From Bacteroidota bacterium (GTDB taxonomy: Bacteria > Bacteroidota > Bacteroidia > Sphingobacteriales > Sphingobacteriaceae), in the NCBI GenBank assembly GCA_023450085.1, contig JAEXHI010000025.1, positions 124,001-188,000 on the forward strand: a stretch of DNA of 64,000 nucleotides. Reading direction: 5' to 3'. The notes under the pieces were generated by a model that saw only the letters and a list, made by a program, of their open reading frames with translations, did not search any database and was not told where the DNA came from. Shown piece after piece: positions 25,214 to 35,196 of this stretch. Position 1 is the first letter of the stretch. Every line of letters begins with the position of its first letter. The translations under genes were made by a program, and so were the position numbers.

Positions 25214-25837
25214 TTAGCGTTCGATAACTTCTATATCCCTGTTTTCTATCACTGCAAACTTTTCGATGTTGAAGCCTTGCGGGTTGTTGTCCGAACGGAC
25301 AGAGTTCACGAGATAACAGGAAGTAATCAGGTTACGCCTGGTCACGTTGCTCGAACGGATAATGAATTGTTTGGCGTAGGTACGCACCGCATAAGGATAG
25401 GTGTCGAAATTGCACACGACACTATCCACCTCAATGCGTTGCTGTACATTCCCCGAAATAATCCTGCTGTAATAGCCCTTTTCCGACAGGTCTTTGTAAT
25501 AATCAAAAGCTGATTTATCGGCAAGGTTGAATGCCCTGCTCATATTGCTTTCGATAGCGTTCTTGTCGGGAGCAAGCGTAAAAAAGAGTTCGTGAAAACG
25601 CCTGACGTGTTCCCTTGCTTCCACAGGTCGGTTGATACTTGCATCTTGCGATAAGGCAAGCATCAACGATTTTCCATTATCCAGCACATAGATTTTTTGG
25701 CGTTGTTCTTCTGCAAAGCGGTAGGAACGCCATACGGCGTAACCTACCACGCTAATGCAGAGAACCGCAAACACAATGGCATATAATCTTATCTGCCTAA
25801 AGCTGTTTTCGATATTTCTTAGCGTTTTAAATTCCAT
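25214..25837 (-). CDS. traK: TraK conjugal transfer protein (VirB8-like)
   Basis: 207 residues. A short cytoplasmic N-terminus (MEFKTLRNIENSFRQIRLY) and one membrane helix at about 17-33 are followed by a periplasmic domain with the NTF2-like layout of VirB8. It is an inner-membrane scaffold of the mating channel. Confidence 0.92.
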   Translation of the reverse strand: MEFKTLRNIENSFRQIRLYAIVFAVLCISVVGYAVWRSYRFAEEQRQKIYVLDNGKSLMLALSQDASINRPVEAREHVRRFHELFFTLAPDKNAIESNMSRAFNLADKSAFDYYKDLSEKGYYSRIISGNVQQRIEVDSVVCNFDTYPYAVRTYAKQFIIRSSNVTRRNLITSCYLVNSVRSDNNPQGFNIEKFAVIENRDIEVIER

Positions 25838-25856
25838 TTTTTAGAATGATTAATGA

Positions 25857-26852
25857 TTATTTATTCATCAGTTTACCGCCGATGTTTCCAACTGTTGAGC
25901 CTGCGCCTGCTCCGGCGATGTTTCCGGCTTTCATTGCTGTGGAGTTTACATTGCGGGTAAAGTTTCCTGCGCCTCCGGCTTGGATTACCCAACCTGTTAC
26001 TGTCGGGATAGTGAAGTACCCGATGATGCCGATAATCATAAAAATGATGTACACGGTATTGCTCGTATCAGGTATGTAAGTAGGGTCGGCAAGCATTGCT
26101 ATATCCTTTTCGATAATGAGGGATTGTATTTTGGCAAGCATAGAGCTGAACAGGTCTGCCACAGGCAACCACAGGTAAACGCTGACGTATCGGGTCAGCC
26201 ATTGCGTGAGCGTGGACTGAAAACCGTCCCACACGCTTATCGCAAAGGCTATCGGCCCGAGTATGGACAGGACAATGAGAAAGAACGTCCTTATGGTATC
26301 AATAACCAAAGCTGCCGCCTGAAACAGTACCTCTAACAGATTGCGAAACCAATTCTTAATAGCTTGTTCGGTTTGGTAGGCAAACCTATCCATATACATT
26401 CCCGACATCGTAATCAAATCGCCGGGCGACCAGCCCAATTCTTCGAGCTTTTTATCAAATTCCTCATTTGATACGAGATAGGCTGTTTCAGGATTTCGTA
26501 GCATAGCTTCCCGTTCGAGCAGGTCTTTTTTCGCCTGCAAATTGTTGAGGTCAAGCACCTGATTTTCGAGGATTGTGTGAGTACCCTGTACCACCGGACT
26601 TAACACGGCATTGATTGTTCCCAATACGATAGTTGGGAAAAACATAATGCAAAGCCCCAAAGCGAAAGGACGAAGCAAAGGGTACATATCAATGGGTTCA
26701 GCCCTGCTCAAAGCCTGCCATACTTTTATGGCAACATAGAACAAAGCCCCCAATCCGGCTATCCCTTTAGCCACTGCCGCCATATCGGCGGACAGTGGGA
26801 GCATCTCATCATATAATGAGCGTAGGACTTCGTGAAGATTTTGAAATTCCAT
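25857..26852 (-). CDS. traJ: TraJ conjugal transfer protein (VirB6-like)
   Basis: 331 residues with several membrane segments (ALFYVAIKVWQAL, LGLCIMFFPTIVLGTIN, TFFLIVLSILGPIAFAISVW, TVYIIFMIIGIIGYFTI). The glycine/alanine-rich end (NIAGAGAGSTVGNIGG) is typical. It is the polytopic inner-membrane channel component. Confidence 0.92.
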   Translation of the reverse strand: MEFQNLHEVLRSLYDEMLPLSADMAAVAKGIAGLGALFYVAIKVWQALSRAEPIDMYPLLRPFALGLCIMFFPTIVLGTINAVLSPVVQGTHTILENQVLDLNNLQAKKDLLEREAMLRNPETAYLVSNEEFDKKLEELGWSPGDLITMSGMYMDRFAYQTEQAIKNWFRNLLEVLFQAAALVIDTIRTFFLIVLSILGPIAFAISVWDGFQSTLTQWLTRYVSVYLWLPVADLFSSMLAKIQSLIIEKDIAMLADPTYIPDTSNTVYIIFMIIGIIGYFTIPTVTGWVIQAGGAGNFTRNVNSTAMKAGNIAGAGAGSTVGNIGGKLMNK

Positions 26853-26854
26853 AA

Positions 26855-27487
26855 CTACCAGTATTTTTGGTTAGGAGTTCCATAGAGGTCAAGCACTCTT
26901 TTGGTATTGTTCTGCTTTTTTGCTCTTAGAATACTTACAGAGATATTCTTATTGGTATAGTAGCGTACCAAGCTGTGGTATTCCTTTACTTCTTTGTACA
27001 CTCTATCAATAATATCCATACGCTCTTTGTCGTTCAGCGAAAGGCTTGATGAGGTTACAATCTGTTTGAGTTCTTTCAGCAGTTCGGTACTTTCATTCAG
27101 CAATGCCGAATAACCATTGCTGATAGCTGCCAATTCCTGTGCAGAAAAATTCGGGTCGTTCATCATCTTACCGAAGTTGGTAACATACATTTCGGATACG
27201 TCACCGACAAGCAATACAGTCTGCTGTACCTTACGTGCATCTTTTACAAGATTATTTACAGCTTGTAGCTTGTCGTAATACTCCTTACCCTGTTTATACA
27301 CCTTTTCCACTTCCTTGAAATTTTTAATTACATTGGATACCGTGGAAGAAGTCTGTACGATTTCATTCGCACTGTTGAGAATACCCGATGCCAGATTTGT
27401 GGGGTCGGTTACTACCCATTGTGCTTTTGCGGACGGTGCTACGGCGAGCATTAGTGCCGTACACACCATAAAAAGGAACTTTTTCAT
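26855..27487 (-). CDS. traI: TraI, DUF4141 protein (VirB5-like)
   Basis: 210 residues with a signal peptide cleaved near PSAKAQW. The rest is helical (SANEIVQTSSTVSNVIKNFKEVEKVYKQGK). It is probably exported to the periplasm as a pilus-associated protein. Confidence 0.88.
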   Translation of the reverse strand: MKKFLFMVCTALMLAVAPSAKAQWVVTDPTNLASGILNSANEIVQTSSTVSNVIKNFKEVEKVYKQGKEYYDKLQAVNNLVKDARKVQQTVLLVGDVSEMYVTNFGKMMNDPNFSAQELAAISNGYSALLNESTELLKELKQIVTSSSLSLNDKERMDIIDRVYKEVKEYHSLVRYYTNKNISVSILRAKKQNNTKRVLDLYGTPNQKYW

Positions 27488-27513
27488 TTTTATGAATTTT
27501 AAAATGTTAATGA

Positions 27514-30018
27514 CTATTGATTTGCTTTGTCACGCCTTTGCATTGCGATATGCTTAATGGCGAGTTCTACGTTACCGTCCAATTCGGAAGCTAATTGCAT
27601 TACCTCCATTTTTTCGGTTTCTTCGGTGGTGTATGCGAGGTATTCCTCCAAACTAACTTCGGTGGCATAGACTGCCGAGTTCGTACCACCTAAGCCAATC
27701 CAAACCTCTTTGTACAGTCGGCTTGCATCGTTGTTCATATTGATAGAAAGTACCTGACCTTTTTCCTTATCTGTAAGCCCCAACATTGCCTGTATGTCAT
27801 CGAATTTATTCATATACTTACGCTGGTCTAAGAGGATTTTACAGTCGGAATTGTTGATGATACTTTCTTTTACAATGGGCGACTGGATAATATCATCTAC
27901 CTCTTGCGTAACGACAATCGCCTCTCCGAAGAATTTGCGGACGGTTTTAAATAAATATTTTATATATTCCGCCATTCCTTCTTTGGCAATCGCTTTCCAC
28001 GCTTCTTCAATCAGGATGAGTTTTCGGATACCTTTCAGCCTCCGCATCTTGTTGATAAAAACTTCCATAATGATAATTGTGACTATGGGAAAGAGGATTT
28101 TGTGGTCTTTAATCGCATCAATTTCAAACACGATAAAGCGTTTGGAAAGCAGGTCTAACTGCTTGTCGGAGTTCAACAGATAATCGTATTCGCCACCCTT
28201 GTAGTAGGGTTCGAGGACGTTCAGGAAATTTGCAATGTCAAAGTCTTTTTCCCTTACCTGTTTTTCTTCGAGTACCTTGCGGTAATCACCTTTGACATAC
28301 TCGTAGAAACCGTTGAATGATGGGTAAACATCATCTGTTTTGATACGTTCAATATAACCTGATACGGCATTGGATAATGCCACTTCTTCCGAACGGGTTG
28401 GCGGTTCATCATCACGTTTCCATAGTGTCAATATTAAGGTCTTAACACTTTCTCTCTTTTCGATGTCGAAAACCCCATCATCCGTGTAAAATGGATTGAA
28501 TGCAATCGGGTTGCCTTCGGTGTACGTAAAATAAACACCGTCTTCACCTTTGGTCTTTCCTTTGATGAGTTCGCATAAGCCCTGATAAGAATTACCCGTA
28601 TCTACCAACAATACGTGTGCGCCCTGTTCGTAGTATTGCCTTACCATATGGTTTGTGAAGAACGATTTTCCCGAACCTGACGGACCAAGTATAAACTTGT
28701 TCCGGTTCGTGATAATGCCACACTTCATAGGCAGGTCGGAAATATCCAAATGGATAGGTTTTCCTGTAAGCCTGTCAGCCATCTTGATACCGAACGGCGA
28801 GGGCGAATTGTGATAGTTGGTTTCTTCTGTGAAGAAGCACAAGGCAGGTTCGATAAAAGTGTAAAAACTTTCCTCACTCGGAAAATCGCCTGCATTGCCG
28901 GGCATTCCAGCCCAAAACAAAGTGGCTACGTCCGTAGTGTTGTGGCGAGGCTTACACTCCATCAATGCCAATGCACTACCGCAATCGTTCTTTAACTGTT
29001 TCAGCTCCGCAGGGTCTTCCGACCACGCCATAATGTTGAAGTGTGCCCTGATAGACGACAGACCGAAGCTGTGGGCTTCGTTCAGGTATTTTTCTATCCA
29101 CTCTTTGTTGATTTGGTTTGCCCTGCTATACCTTGCCAAAGAGTGCATATTGCGGGCGGACTTTTCAAACTTTTGCAGGTTGTCTTCGCTGTTATCCAAA
29201 AACAAATATTGGTTGTAGATATGGTTACAGCTAAGGAGTAATCCCACGGGAGCAGCGAACGACAAACGGCAGTCGCTCCGGTCGGTGGATAGCTTTTCAA
29301 AACGGGTATCAGCCGATACCGTTCCGGGCAAATCGTCTGTATCGGACAAGGTGTGCAGGCTCAACCTTTTGTTTCCGATACGGACTTCTTCCGTTCCGAG
29401 TGCGATGTCCTGCATCGGTGTTCCGCTTTCCCTTGACAGGGTTAGGTACTGTTCCAACAATCCCTGCTTTTCGTCCGTTCCGATGATTTCATCTTCGGTA
29501 AGGCGTTGCAGGGTTATGAAACCGCTATCGTTCACGATACGCTCAAACTGTGCCACCGCTTCCATAAAGCGGTGTATCGTTTCCTTGTTCCTGATTTCCT
29601 TTGGTATGAGCGTACCTTTGCAAAGCGAACTGAAGTTGCTTTGCATACGCATTCTTTCCTTAGTGGTCTTGGTCAGGAACAGGTAACAATAATGGTTCAG
29701 AAATGGTCGCTCATTAAAATGGCGTTGGTAGGATTTAGCCAAAAAACTTTGGTCTTCCTTTGCCAAATCGGGAGCATAGCTTTCTTTGATGTACCAATCC
29801 TGTTTGTGGATGACCGTAAAATCCGGCAAGGTCTTGATAGCCTTATGCCAGGCGGAGTGAATAGCTTCGTATTCCGCCGATGCTACCGTAAACAGTTCCG
29901 GCAAACGAACCTCAAAGCAGGCGGTAATGTCCGCATCTTTGGAAAGGATGCAGTTGTTTTCTACTGCCAACAAAGGAAATTTGTTTTCCAGCGTTGTTGT
30001 CTTTGCAACGTTTCTCAT
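27514..30018 (-). CDS. traG: TraG conjugation ATPase (VirB4-like)
   Basis: 834 residues. Walker A GPSGSGKS at about 443-450, Walker B LILIEEAWKAI at about 665-675, and QEVDDIIQSP in the ATPase core. It powers secretion-channel assembly. The start overlaps the traF stop by 4 bp. Full length and undamaged. Confidence 0.95.
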   Translation of the reverse strand: MRNVAKTTTLENKFPLLAVENNCILSKDADITACFEVRLPELFTVASAEYEAIHSAWHKAIKTLPDFTVIHKQDWYIKESYAPDLAKEDQSFLAKSYQRHFNERPFLNHYCYLFLTKTTKERMRMQSNFSSLCKGTLIPKEIRNKETIHRFMEAVAQFERIVNDSGFITLQRLTEDEIIGTDEKQGLLEQYLTLSRESGTPMQDIALGTEEVRIGNKRLSLHTLSDTDDLPGTVSADTRFEKLSTDRSDCRLSFAAPVGLLLSCNHIYNQYLFLDNSEDNLQKFEKSARNMHSLARYSRANQINKEWIEKYLNEAHSFGLSSIRAHFNIMAWSEDPAELKQLKNDCGSALALMECKPRHNTTDVATLFWAGMPGNAGDFPSEESFYTFIEPALCFFTEETNYHNSPSPFGIKMADRLTGKPIHLDISDLPMKCGIITNRNKFILGPSGSGKSFFTNHMVRQYYEQGAHVLLVDTGNSYQGLCELIKGKTKGEDGVYFTYTEGNPIAFNPFYTDDGVFDIEKRESVKTLILTLWKRDDEPPTRSEEVALSNAVSGYIERIKTDDVYPSFNGFYEYVKGDYRKVLEEKQVREKDFDIANFLNVLEPYYKGGEYDYLLNSDKQLDLLSKRFIVFEIDAIKDHKILFPIVTIIIMEVFINKMRRLKGIRKLILIEEAWKAIAKEGMAEYIKYLFKTVRKFFGEAIVVTQEVDDIIQSPIVKESIINNSDCKILLDQRKYMNKFDDIQAMLGLTDKEKGQVLSINMNNDASRLYKEVWIGLGGTNSAVYATEVSLEEYLAYTTEETEKMEVMQLASELDGNVELAIKHIAMQRRDKANQ

Positions 30019-30347
30019 AGGGCATTCGATTTAGGAGTGAATTTCAGATAGCGGTGTACAGGCTTGCGACAAATGATGTATCGGGGATGTCTTTTTCCTG
30101 CTCCGATTTTCATTAGCCCGTGTTCGCCGTACTTCCTGTTTAGTGAAAAGGTCTGCCACACAATGAGCGAAGCACCGCCTGCTCCGAGGAACAGGCAGAT
30201 GTAAGAGTTTACGCCTGCCATATACAGTATCATCACGAGGATGAGCGTACCGAGCAGTCCGCCAGCGAAAATGAACAGGTATTGTGCTTTCAGTCCCTTA
30301 AATTCCACTGTCCTGCCAATGCCTTTGTTTATGTTGTAATTGTTCAT
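30015..30347 (-). CDS. traF: TraF, DUF4133 membrane protein (VirB3-like)
   Basis: 110 residues from the preferred start at 30347 (MNNYNINKGIGRTVEFKGLKAQ), which fits the family better than a longer frame to 30410. Two membrane helices lie at about 23-40 and 45-65. Confidence 0.88.
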   Translation of the reverse strand: MNNYNINKGIGRTVEFKGLKAQYLFIFAGGLLGTLILVMILYMAGVNSYICLFLGAGGASLIVWQTFSLNRKYGEHGLMKIGAGKRHPRYIICRKPVHRYLKFTPKSNAL

Positions 30348-30358
30348 AAAGCAAAGGA

Positions 30359-30664
30359 TTAAAGGAAGAATGAACGCAGGATGGTAGCCGCTACGATTAA
30401 GAAGATACACGCACCGAACCAGCTTGCCGCAGTCTTCGATGTGTCGGGGTCGCCCGAACTGAACTTATTGTAAACTTTAACGCCCCCTATCAAGCCCACG
30501 ACCGCACCGATGGCGTAGATTAATTGGGTTGCGGGGTCGAAATAGGAAGTTACCATTTGGGTAGCCTCGTTGATACCTGCCGAGCCGTTTCCCTGTGCGA
30601 ACGCACCAATTCCTGACAGCATAGCCACGGCTGCCAGCAAAACTTTTTTTCTCTGTTTTTCCAT
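30359..30664 (-). CDS. traE: TraE, DUF4134 protein (VirB2-like)
   Basis: 101 residues with a signal sequence (VLLAAVAMLSGIGAFAQ) and two hydrophobic helices (TQLIYAIGAVVGLIGGVKVY; FGACIFLIVAATILRSFF), the layout of pilin-like TraE. It is the first gene of the traE-traQ run. A TGGC array operator lies 91 bp upstream. Confidence 0.92.
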   Translation of the reverse strand: MEKQRKKVLLAAVAMLSGIGAFAQGNGSAGINEATQMVTSYFDPATQLIYAIGAVVGLIGGVKVYNKFSSGDPDTSKTAASWFGACIFLIVAATILRSFFL

Positions 30665-30754
30665 AATTGAAACACATTAATTTGTTATTGTTATCCCGCA
30701 CCTTGCGGACTTTCGGAACAAAGGTGTTTCAGAAATCAGGGCGTTATAATAAAG

Positions 30755-30788
30755 TGGCAGTCAAAGGAATGATTTGGCAGTGAGTGGC
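30755..30788 (+). promoter_or_regulatory. TGGC 10-bp-phased array, copy d
   Basis: Half-sites TGGC, AGGA, TGGC, TGGC start at 30755, 30765, 30775 and 30785. Upstream of traE, which is on the minus strand. Confidence 0.65.
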
Positions 30789-30868
30789 TTTATAGAAAGT
30801 CTAAATCCGTATTTATTAAACTATTTTGCTTAAATTTGACATATTTAGACAAGTCTTAAAAAAGCAAA

Positions 30869-31168
30869 ATGGCATTTGGAAAACACATAAAAAGACTAAG
30901 AGAAAGTAAAGGATTGTTCCTACGGGAAGTTGGGGCTGCATTGGAACTGGATAGTGCTTTTATCAGTAAAGTCGAAAATGAAGAAAGACCATTGCCAAGA
31001 AAACACATCGAAAAGCTTGCAGAATTTTTGAATACCCCAATTGATGAGCTATTGGTTTTATGGTTTTCAGATAAAATAAAGGGACTTATTGACGATAAAG
31101 AAATAGGAAAGCAGGCTTTAAAAATTGTTTTAAAAGAATTAAATGCAATCAAGAATAATGCAGATTAG
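30869..31168 (+). CDS. XRE-family regulator of the SIR2-HerA cassette
   Basis: 99 residues with an HTH at about 4-60 (IKRLRESKGLFLREVGAALELDSAFISKVENEERPLPRKHIEKLAEFL). It resembles controller proteins of restriction-modification systems. It lies 56 bp before the SIR2 gene on the same strand and probably sets expression of the defence pair. Confidence 0.88.
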   Translation: MAFGKHIKRLRESKGLFLREVGAALELDSAFISKVENEERPLPRKHIEKLAEFLNTPIDELLVLWFSDKIKGLIDDKEIGKQALKIVLKELNAIKNNAD

Positions 31169-31223
31169 GTTTTTAACAACTCTTCTTTGGCAATAAAAAG
31201 GTTAACAAATAAAATATGCGAAT

Positions 31224-32429
31224 ATGAAATACATTTTACTCAACAATAACAGTTCTGTTGCTTATGATGATAGTGATGCTACTGATATAAAAGTATATAT
31301 CGACGGCAAACTTCACGATTTCAAAGAAAGTACCGAAAATAGAATTGATTATGCAATTGCAACAAATAGGAATAAATACTCCCAAACTCTAAATAATCAG
31401 TTTGAGAATTTATTACTTCTAACTGGTGCAGGGTCATCTATTGGTTGGGGAAAAGATGGGAAGTTGGGTAAGTCGATGGCAAATTTATGGGATGATGCGG
31501 AAGCTCTTTTAACAGCCGATGTTTTTGGAAAGTTACTTGAAACTATTGGCTACGATGAAAAATGGGATGATGGCTCTATAGTAAAGAATTTAGAAAAGGT
31601 TCTTTCTATGGCAACACCTGCTATACCATATATACCCAAAGAGGATATAGATATTGAGGATTGTGTAAACAAAATTAAAGATTTTATCAAAGAAGCCTGT
31701 CAATTGAGTTTGCCAGATAATTCGCCACATACGCTCTTATTAAATAAAATAACGAAACGCAAAGTTACTTTACCAAGATTTAAGCTGTTTACATTGAATT
31801 ATGACCTAATGTTTGAACAATCAGCTTGTGAAAGCAATTTTGTTGTTATAGACGGGTTTTCATTTTCTCAACCAAGAATATTTAGTGGGCGTAATTATGA
31901 TTACGATATTGTTTCCCGCAATCAAAGTAGAGTAAAAGAAGAAGACAATTTTATTCAAAAAGTTTTCCATTTGTACAAATTACACGGTTCTGTAAATTGG
32001 GAAAAGCAAGACAACAAGATTATACAAAAAGAAGAACCTGACGAACCATTGATGATATATCCACATCAATCAAAATATGAAAGCTCTTATGAACAGCCGT
32101 ATTTTGAAATGATGTCGAGGTTCCAGTCCAATTTGAGAAAGGAGAATGTTTTCCTTATTACAATAGGCTTTAGTTTCGGGGATAAACATATCGTAACCGC
32201 AATCATCGAAGCCTTGGAACAAAATCCAGGCTTTCAATTGATGATTGTAAATAAAGGGATAGATGAAACCAACGAAAATATGAAACCCTTTATTGATGCT
32301 GCAAACAAATATTCCAATATATCTATTGTTTCAGAAACCTTTGAGGATTTCGCTAAGAATTATCCTGACTTAAAATCTTACAATCAGGAAGATACACGAC
32401 AAATAGTAATTAATATCCCTAATAGTTAG
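31224..32429 (+). CDS. SIR2-family protein of a SIR2-HerA defence pair
   Basis: 401 residues. SIR2-like NAD-binding motifs are seen: LLLTGAGSS (about 63-71), TLNYDLMFEQ (about 190-199), KLHGSVNW (about 252-259) and TIGFSFGD (about 312-320). Defence SIR2 proteins hydrolyse NAD+ when phage infection is sensed. The HerA gene starts 2 bp after its stop, so the two are translationally linked. Confidence 0.9.
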   Translation: MKYILLNNNSSVAYDDSDATDIKVYIDGKLHDFKESTENRIDYAIATNRNKYSQTLNNQFENLLLLTGAGSSIGWGKDGKLGKSMANLWDDAEALLTADVFGKLLETIGYDEKWDDGSIVKNLEKVLSMATPAIPYIPKEDIDIEDCVNKIKDFIKEACQLSLPDNSPHTLLLNKITKRKVTLPRFKLFTLNYDLMFEQSACESNFVVIDGFSFSQPRIFSGRNYDYDIVSRNQSRVKEEDNFIQKVFHLYKLHGSVNWEKQDNKIIQKEEPDEPLMIYPHQSKYESSYEQPYFEMMSRFQSNLRKENVFLITIGFSFGDKHIVTAIIEALEQNPGFQLMIVNKGIDETNENMKPFIDAANKYSNISIVSETFEDFAKNYPDLKSYNQEDTRQIVINIPNS

Positions 32430-32431
32430 AT

Positions 32432-34186
32432 ATGAGCAATAGCCCCTTTAATCACAGTCATTTTCTTGGGTATGTAAATTTTGTATCCCCTGCATTTGTG
32501 AAAGTGCATTTCCCGTCTTCTGTTTTGATGAAAACATTTGTTCACCACGCAGAAGTGTTGAGAGGTGGACTTGTAGGAAACTATATTGTTGTTGAGGGAG
32601 AGGAAAAAGGTTTTCTGGGAAAAATGTTGGAAATATCGTTACCTGAAAAAGAACGGTTGGAATTAAGTGAAAGAACTTTTTCAACTAAAGCATTTCATCC
32701 AGTAGGAAGAATAGAAATTCTTTTATCATTTGATTTGTTTGACCCGAGTAGAATAGAAAAAGGGATAAATAGCCTCCCACTCATTGGTTCTAAGGTATTC
32801 ATTTGTTCGTCGGAATTTCTTTCTACACATTTCAAAACCTTTGGCATAAAACCCGAAAATATCGAACATTCTCCTACTTTTAGAATGGGGAATTTGATAT
32901 ACGATAAAAATGTTCCCGTAGATATTTCTTTGCAAGCGATATTTAGTCGTCATTGTGCGGTTGTTGGTACAACAGGAGGAGGGAAAAGTTATACCATCAG
33001 CAAATTTATTGAGGGAGTTATAGAAACCGGAGCAAAAGCTATAATCTTAGACCCAACGGGAGAATACTCTACATTTGATGCTCATCCAAAAGTTGACCAT
33101 TCAACACTGATTTCAGAAAGCTATTTTCCATATCAGAATTTAACCATTAATGATTTATTCGTTCTGTTCAGACCATCAGGACAAGTACAGCAACCCGTTT
33201 TATTGGAAGCTATTAAGTCGTTAAAAGTTGCACATTGCTTATTAGGGAATATTCCTAATAATGGACATAATAATGATGGAACTAACGATACTTTTACATT
33301 CAGGGGTCAGCAAGTAGTTATAAATAATGGATTAGTTGTAAAACAAAATAATATTACTGCGGCATATAATAATGCCTACTTTACTTATAAATCTATTATA
33401 GAAGATTTCACAATAAATAATTTCAGTATAAATCTACTCCACAGGCAAATAGGGAATGAATGTTTTCAAATATTCAACGACCGTTGGGCAAACAATAGAG
33501 ATGAAAGAAATTATGGAAATGCAACGAGTTTAATAATGCGTGTTAACAATGTAATATCGGACAATGATTATTCCGGTATGTTTGGATTTAATGCTCCAAC
33601 CACAAATAACCTAATAACCAAGATAGACGAGTTTTTGAATAATCCAGAATTAAATATTTTAAGAATTGGTTTTGAAAATGTACCTTATAATTTTCAGGCA
33701 AGAGAAATCTTGGCAAATTCATTGGGAAGATACTTATTGAATAAAGCTCGAACTAATATTTTCAGAGAAAATCCTCTAATTCTCTTTGTAGATGAAGCCC
33801 ATCAGTTTTTAAACAAGAAAATTAAGGATGAATATTTTGAAAGCACAGAATTAAATGCTTTTGATAACATTGCTAAAGAAAGTCGTAAATATGGATTATT
33901 TCTATGTTTATCAACACAAATGCCAAGAGATATTCCTGTTGGTACGCTAAGTCAAATGGGAACATTCATTACTCATAGGCTGATAAATTATCAAGATAAG
34001 GAAGCAATCGCGAGTGCTTGCTCGACTGCCAATAAAGAAACTCTTTCTTTTTTACCATCTTTAGGGTCAGGAGAAGCAATTATTATGGGAGTTGATTTTC
34101 CAATGCCAATATCAGTCAAAGTAGATATGCCAACAATTACACCGAAGTTCGATACTCCAAAATTTGTAAAAATAGCGGGCACTTAG
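32432..34186 (+). CDS. HerA-type ATPase of a SIR2-HerA defence pair
   Basis: 584 residues. An N-terminal HAS-barrel-like region (1-150) is followed by Walker A VGTTGGGKSY at about 177-186 and Walker B ILFVDEAHQFL at about 448-458; LFLCLSTQMPRDIP is the sensor strand. HerA forms hexamers and in this pair assembles with SIR2. The cassette is inserted between traE and traD. Confidence 0.92.
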   Translation: MSNSPFNHSHFLGYVNFVSPAFVKVHFPSSVLMKTFVHHAEVLRGGLVGNYIVVEGEEKGFLGKMLEISLPEKERLELSERTFSTKAFHPVGRIEILLSFDLFDPSRIEKGINSLPLIGSKVFICSSEFLSTHFKTFGIKPENIEHSPTFRMGNLIYDKNVPVDISLQAIFSRHCAVVGTTGGGKSYTISKFIEGVIETGAKAIILDPTGEYSTFDAHPKVDHSTLISESYFPYQNLTINDLFVLFRPSGQVQQPVLLEAIKSLKVAHCLLGNIPNNGHNNDGTNDTFTFRGQQVVINNGLVVKQNNITAAYNNAYFTYKSIIEDFTINNFSINLLHRQIGNECFQIFNDRWANNRDERNYGNATSLIMRVNNVISDNDYSGMFGFNAPTTNNLITKIDEFLNNPELNILRIGFENVPYNFQAREILANSLGRYLLNKARTNIFRENPLILFVDEAHQFLNKKIKDEYFESTELNAFDNIAKESRKYGLFLCLSTQMPRDIPVGTLSQMGTFITHRLINYQDKEAIASACSTANKETLSFLPSLGSGEAIIMGVDFPMPISVKVDMPTITPKFDTPKFVKIAGT

Positions 34187-34242
34187 TTTTATAGCGTTTG
34201 AACAATTTTTAATTTGTGTCTAACATACAAAAGGGAGCTTGC

Positions 34243-34878
34243 CTAAACAAACTCCTCAATGTCAAAATCACTCAAATCACTTTTCCGCAAAGTGGAAGAA
34301 CTGTCTTCCGTTTCAGATGAAAGGGTGCTATCCAAAAGCTCGGCTATTCTTCGGGAAGCATCTTCCATAGAATTCTCCAATAGGCTGAATAATTCGGTTC
34401 CCTGTATTTTTTGAACTATGGCTATCGCTGTTTCCTTTTGGGCTGGTTCCAATTCTTCTTTTTGGAGCAACACCCCCACGGAGCTTAGTTCTTCAAAGGT
34501 AACCCCTTGGGCAAAACCGTCATCGCCACCGGATATTCCGTACCTGTTCCAATCTTCTTCCTCTTCCTCCAAATCAGGTATATTACTGAAAACTTCGTCC
34601 AGCTCTTCCTTGCGGATTTGAATGCCGACGTTTTCATTTTCGTCGTATTCAATGTCTAAATTAGCGGGGTTTATCTCCGGTTCCTCAATTTGGCGTTCAT
34701 TGGCAGCGTTTGGCATTGAAAGGCGTTCTACGGATTTTGGCTGCCCCATAATATCGGGCAGGTTCGGATTGACTTTCTTCTGCGGAGGTACTTGTTTTGT
34801 CCTTTTCTTAATGACAATCTTATCCTGTAAAAGCAGGACAATGACTATCAGCAGGCATATCACAATTACTATTTCCAT
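34243..34878 (-). CDS. traD: TraD conjugal transfer protein
   Basis: 211 residues. An N-terminal membrane helix (MEIVIVICLLIVIVLLLQ) is followed by a hydrophilic, acidic body (NIPDLEEEEEDW; SETEDSSSTLRKSDLSDFDIEEF). The layout matches TraD of Bacteroidota ICEs. It is now separated from traE by the 3.5-kb defence cassette. Confidence 0.8.
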   Translation of the reverse strand: MEIVIVICLLIVIVLLLQDKIVIKKRTKQVPPQKKVNPNLPDIMGQPKSVERLSMPNAANERQIEEPEINPANLDIEYDENENVGIQIRKEELDEVFSNIPDLEEEEEDWNRYGISGGDDGFAQGVTFEELSSVGVLLQKEELEPAQKETAIAIVQKIQGTELFSLLENSMEDASRRIAELLDSTLSSETEDSSSTLRKSDLSDFDIEEFV

Positions 34879-34890
34879 AACGTAGGTTTT

Positions 34891-35196
34891 TTAAAACAAG
34901 CCTTTGTACTTTTCGTTGAACTCTTTTGTAATCATATCTTCAAATACTTTAAAATGATGTTCAAGAATATTATTGAGATAGGCAAACAAGGGTATTTTAT
35001 CATCGCCTATAATCTGGACTATGCGGGTTAAACGCTCGTGATGTTCAGGACTTAGGTATATGCTTTTATTGCCTCTTTTCTGCATTTTATTCATTTGCAT
35101 AAATGCGTTTTCATAGGTTGTTTTAGCTGTATTGCTAACTGTATCGGAGTTGCTGCCGGCTGCAACAGTATTCCTGTTCTTTTTATCTTTCTTCAT
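34891..35196 (-). CDS. traC: TraC, DUF3408 protein
   Basis: 101 residues. The C-terminal DUF3408 motif is KSIYLSPEHHERLTRIVQ, then AYLNNILEHHFK. It is paralogous to the preceding gene, with a 1-bp overlap between them. Probably a small DNA- or partner-binding accessory protein. Confidence 0.85.
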   Translation of the reverse strand: MKKDKKNRNTVAAGSNSDTVSNTAKTTYENAFMQMNKMQKRGNKSIYLSPEHHERLTRIVQIIGDDKIPLFAYLNNILEHHFKVFEDMITKEFNEKYKGLF

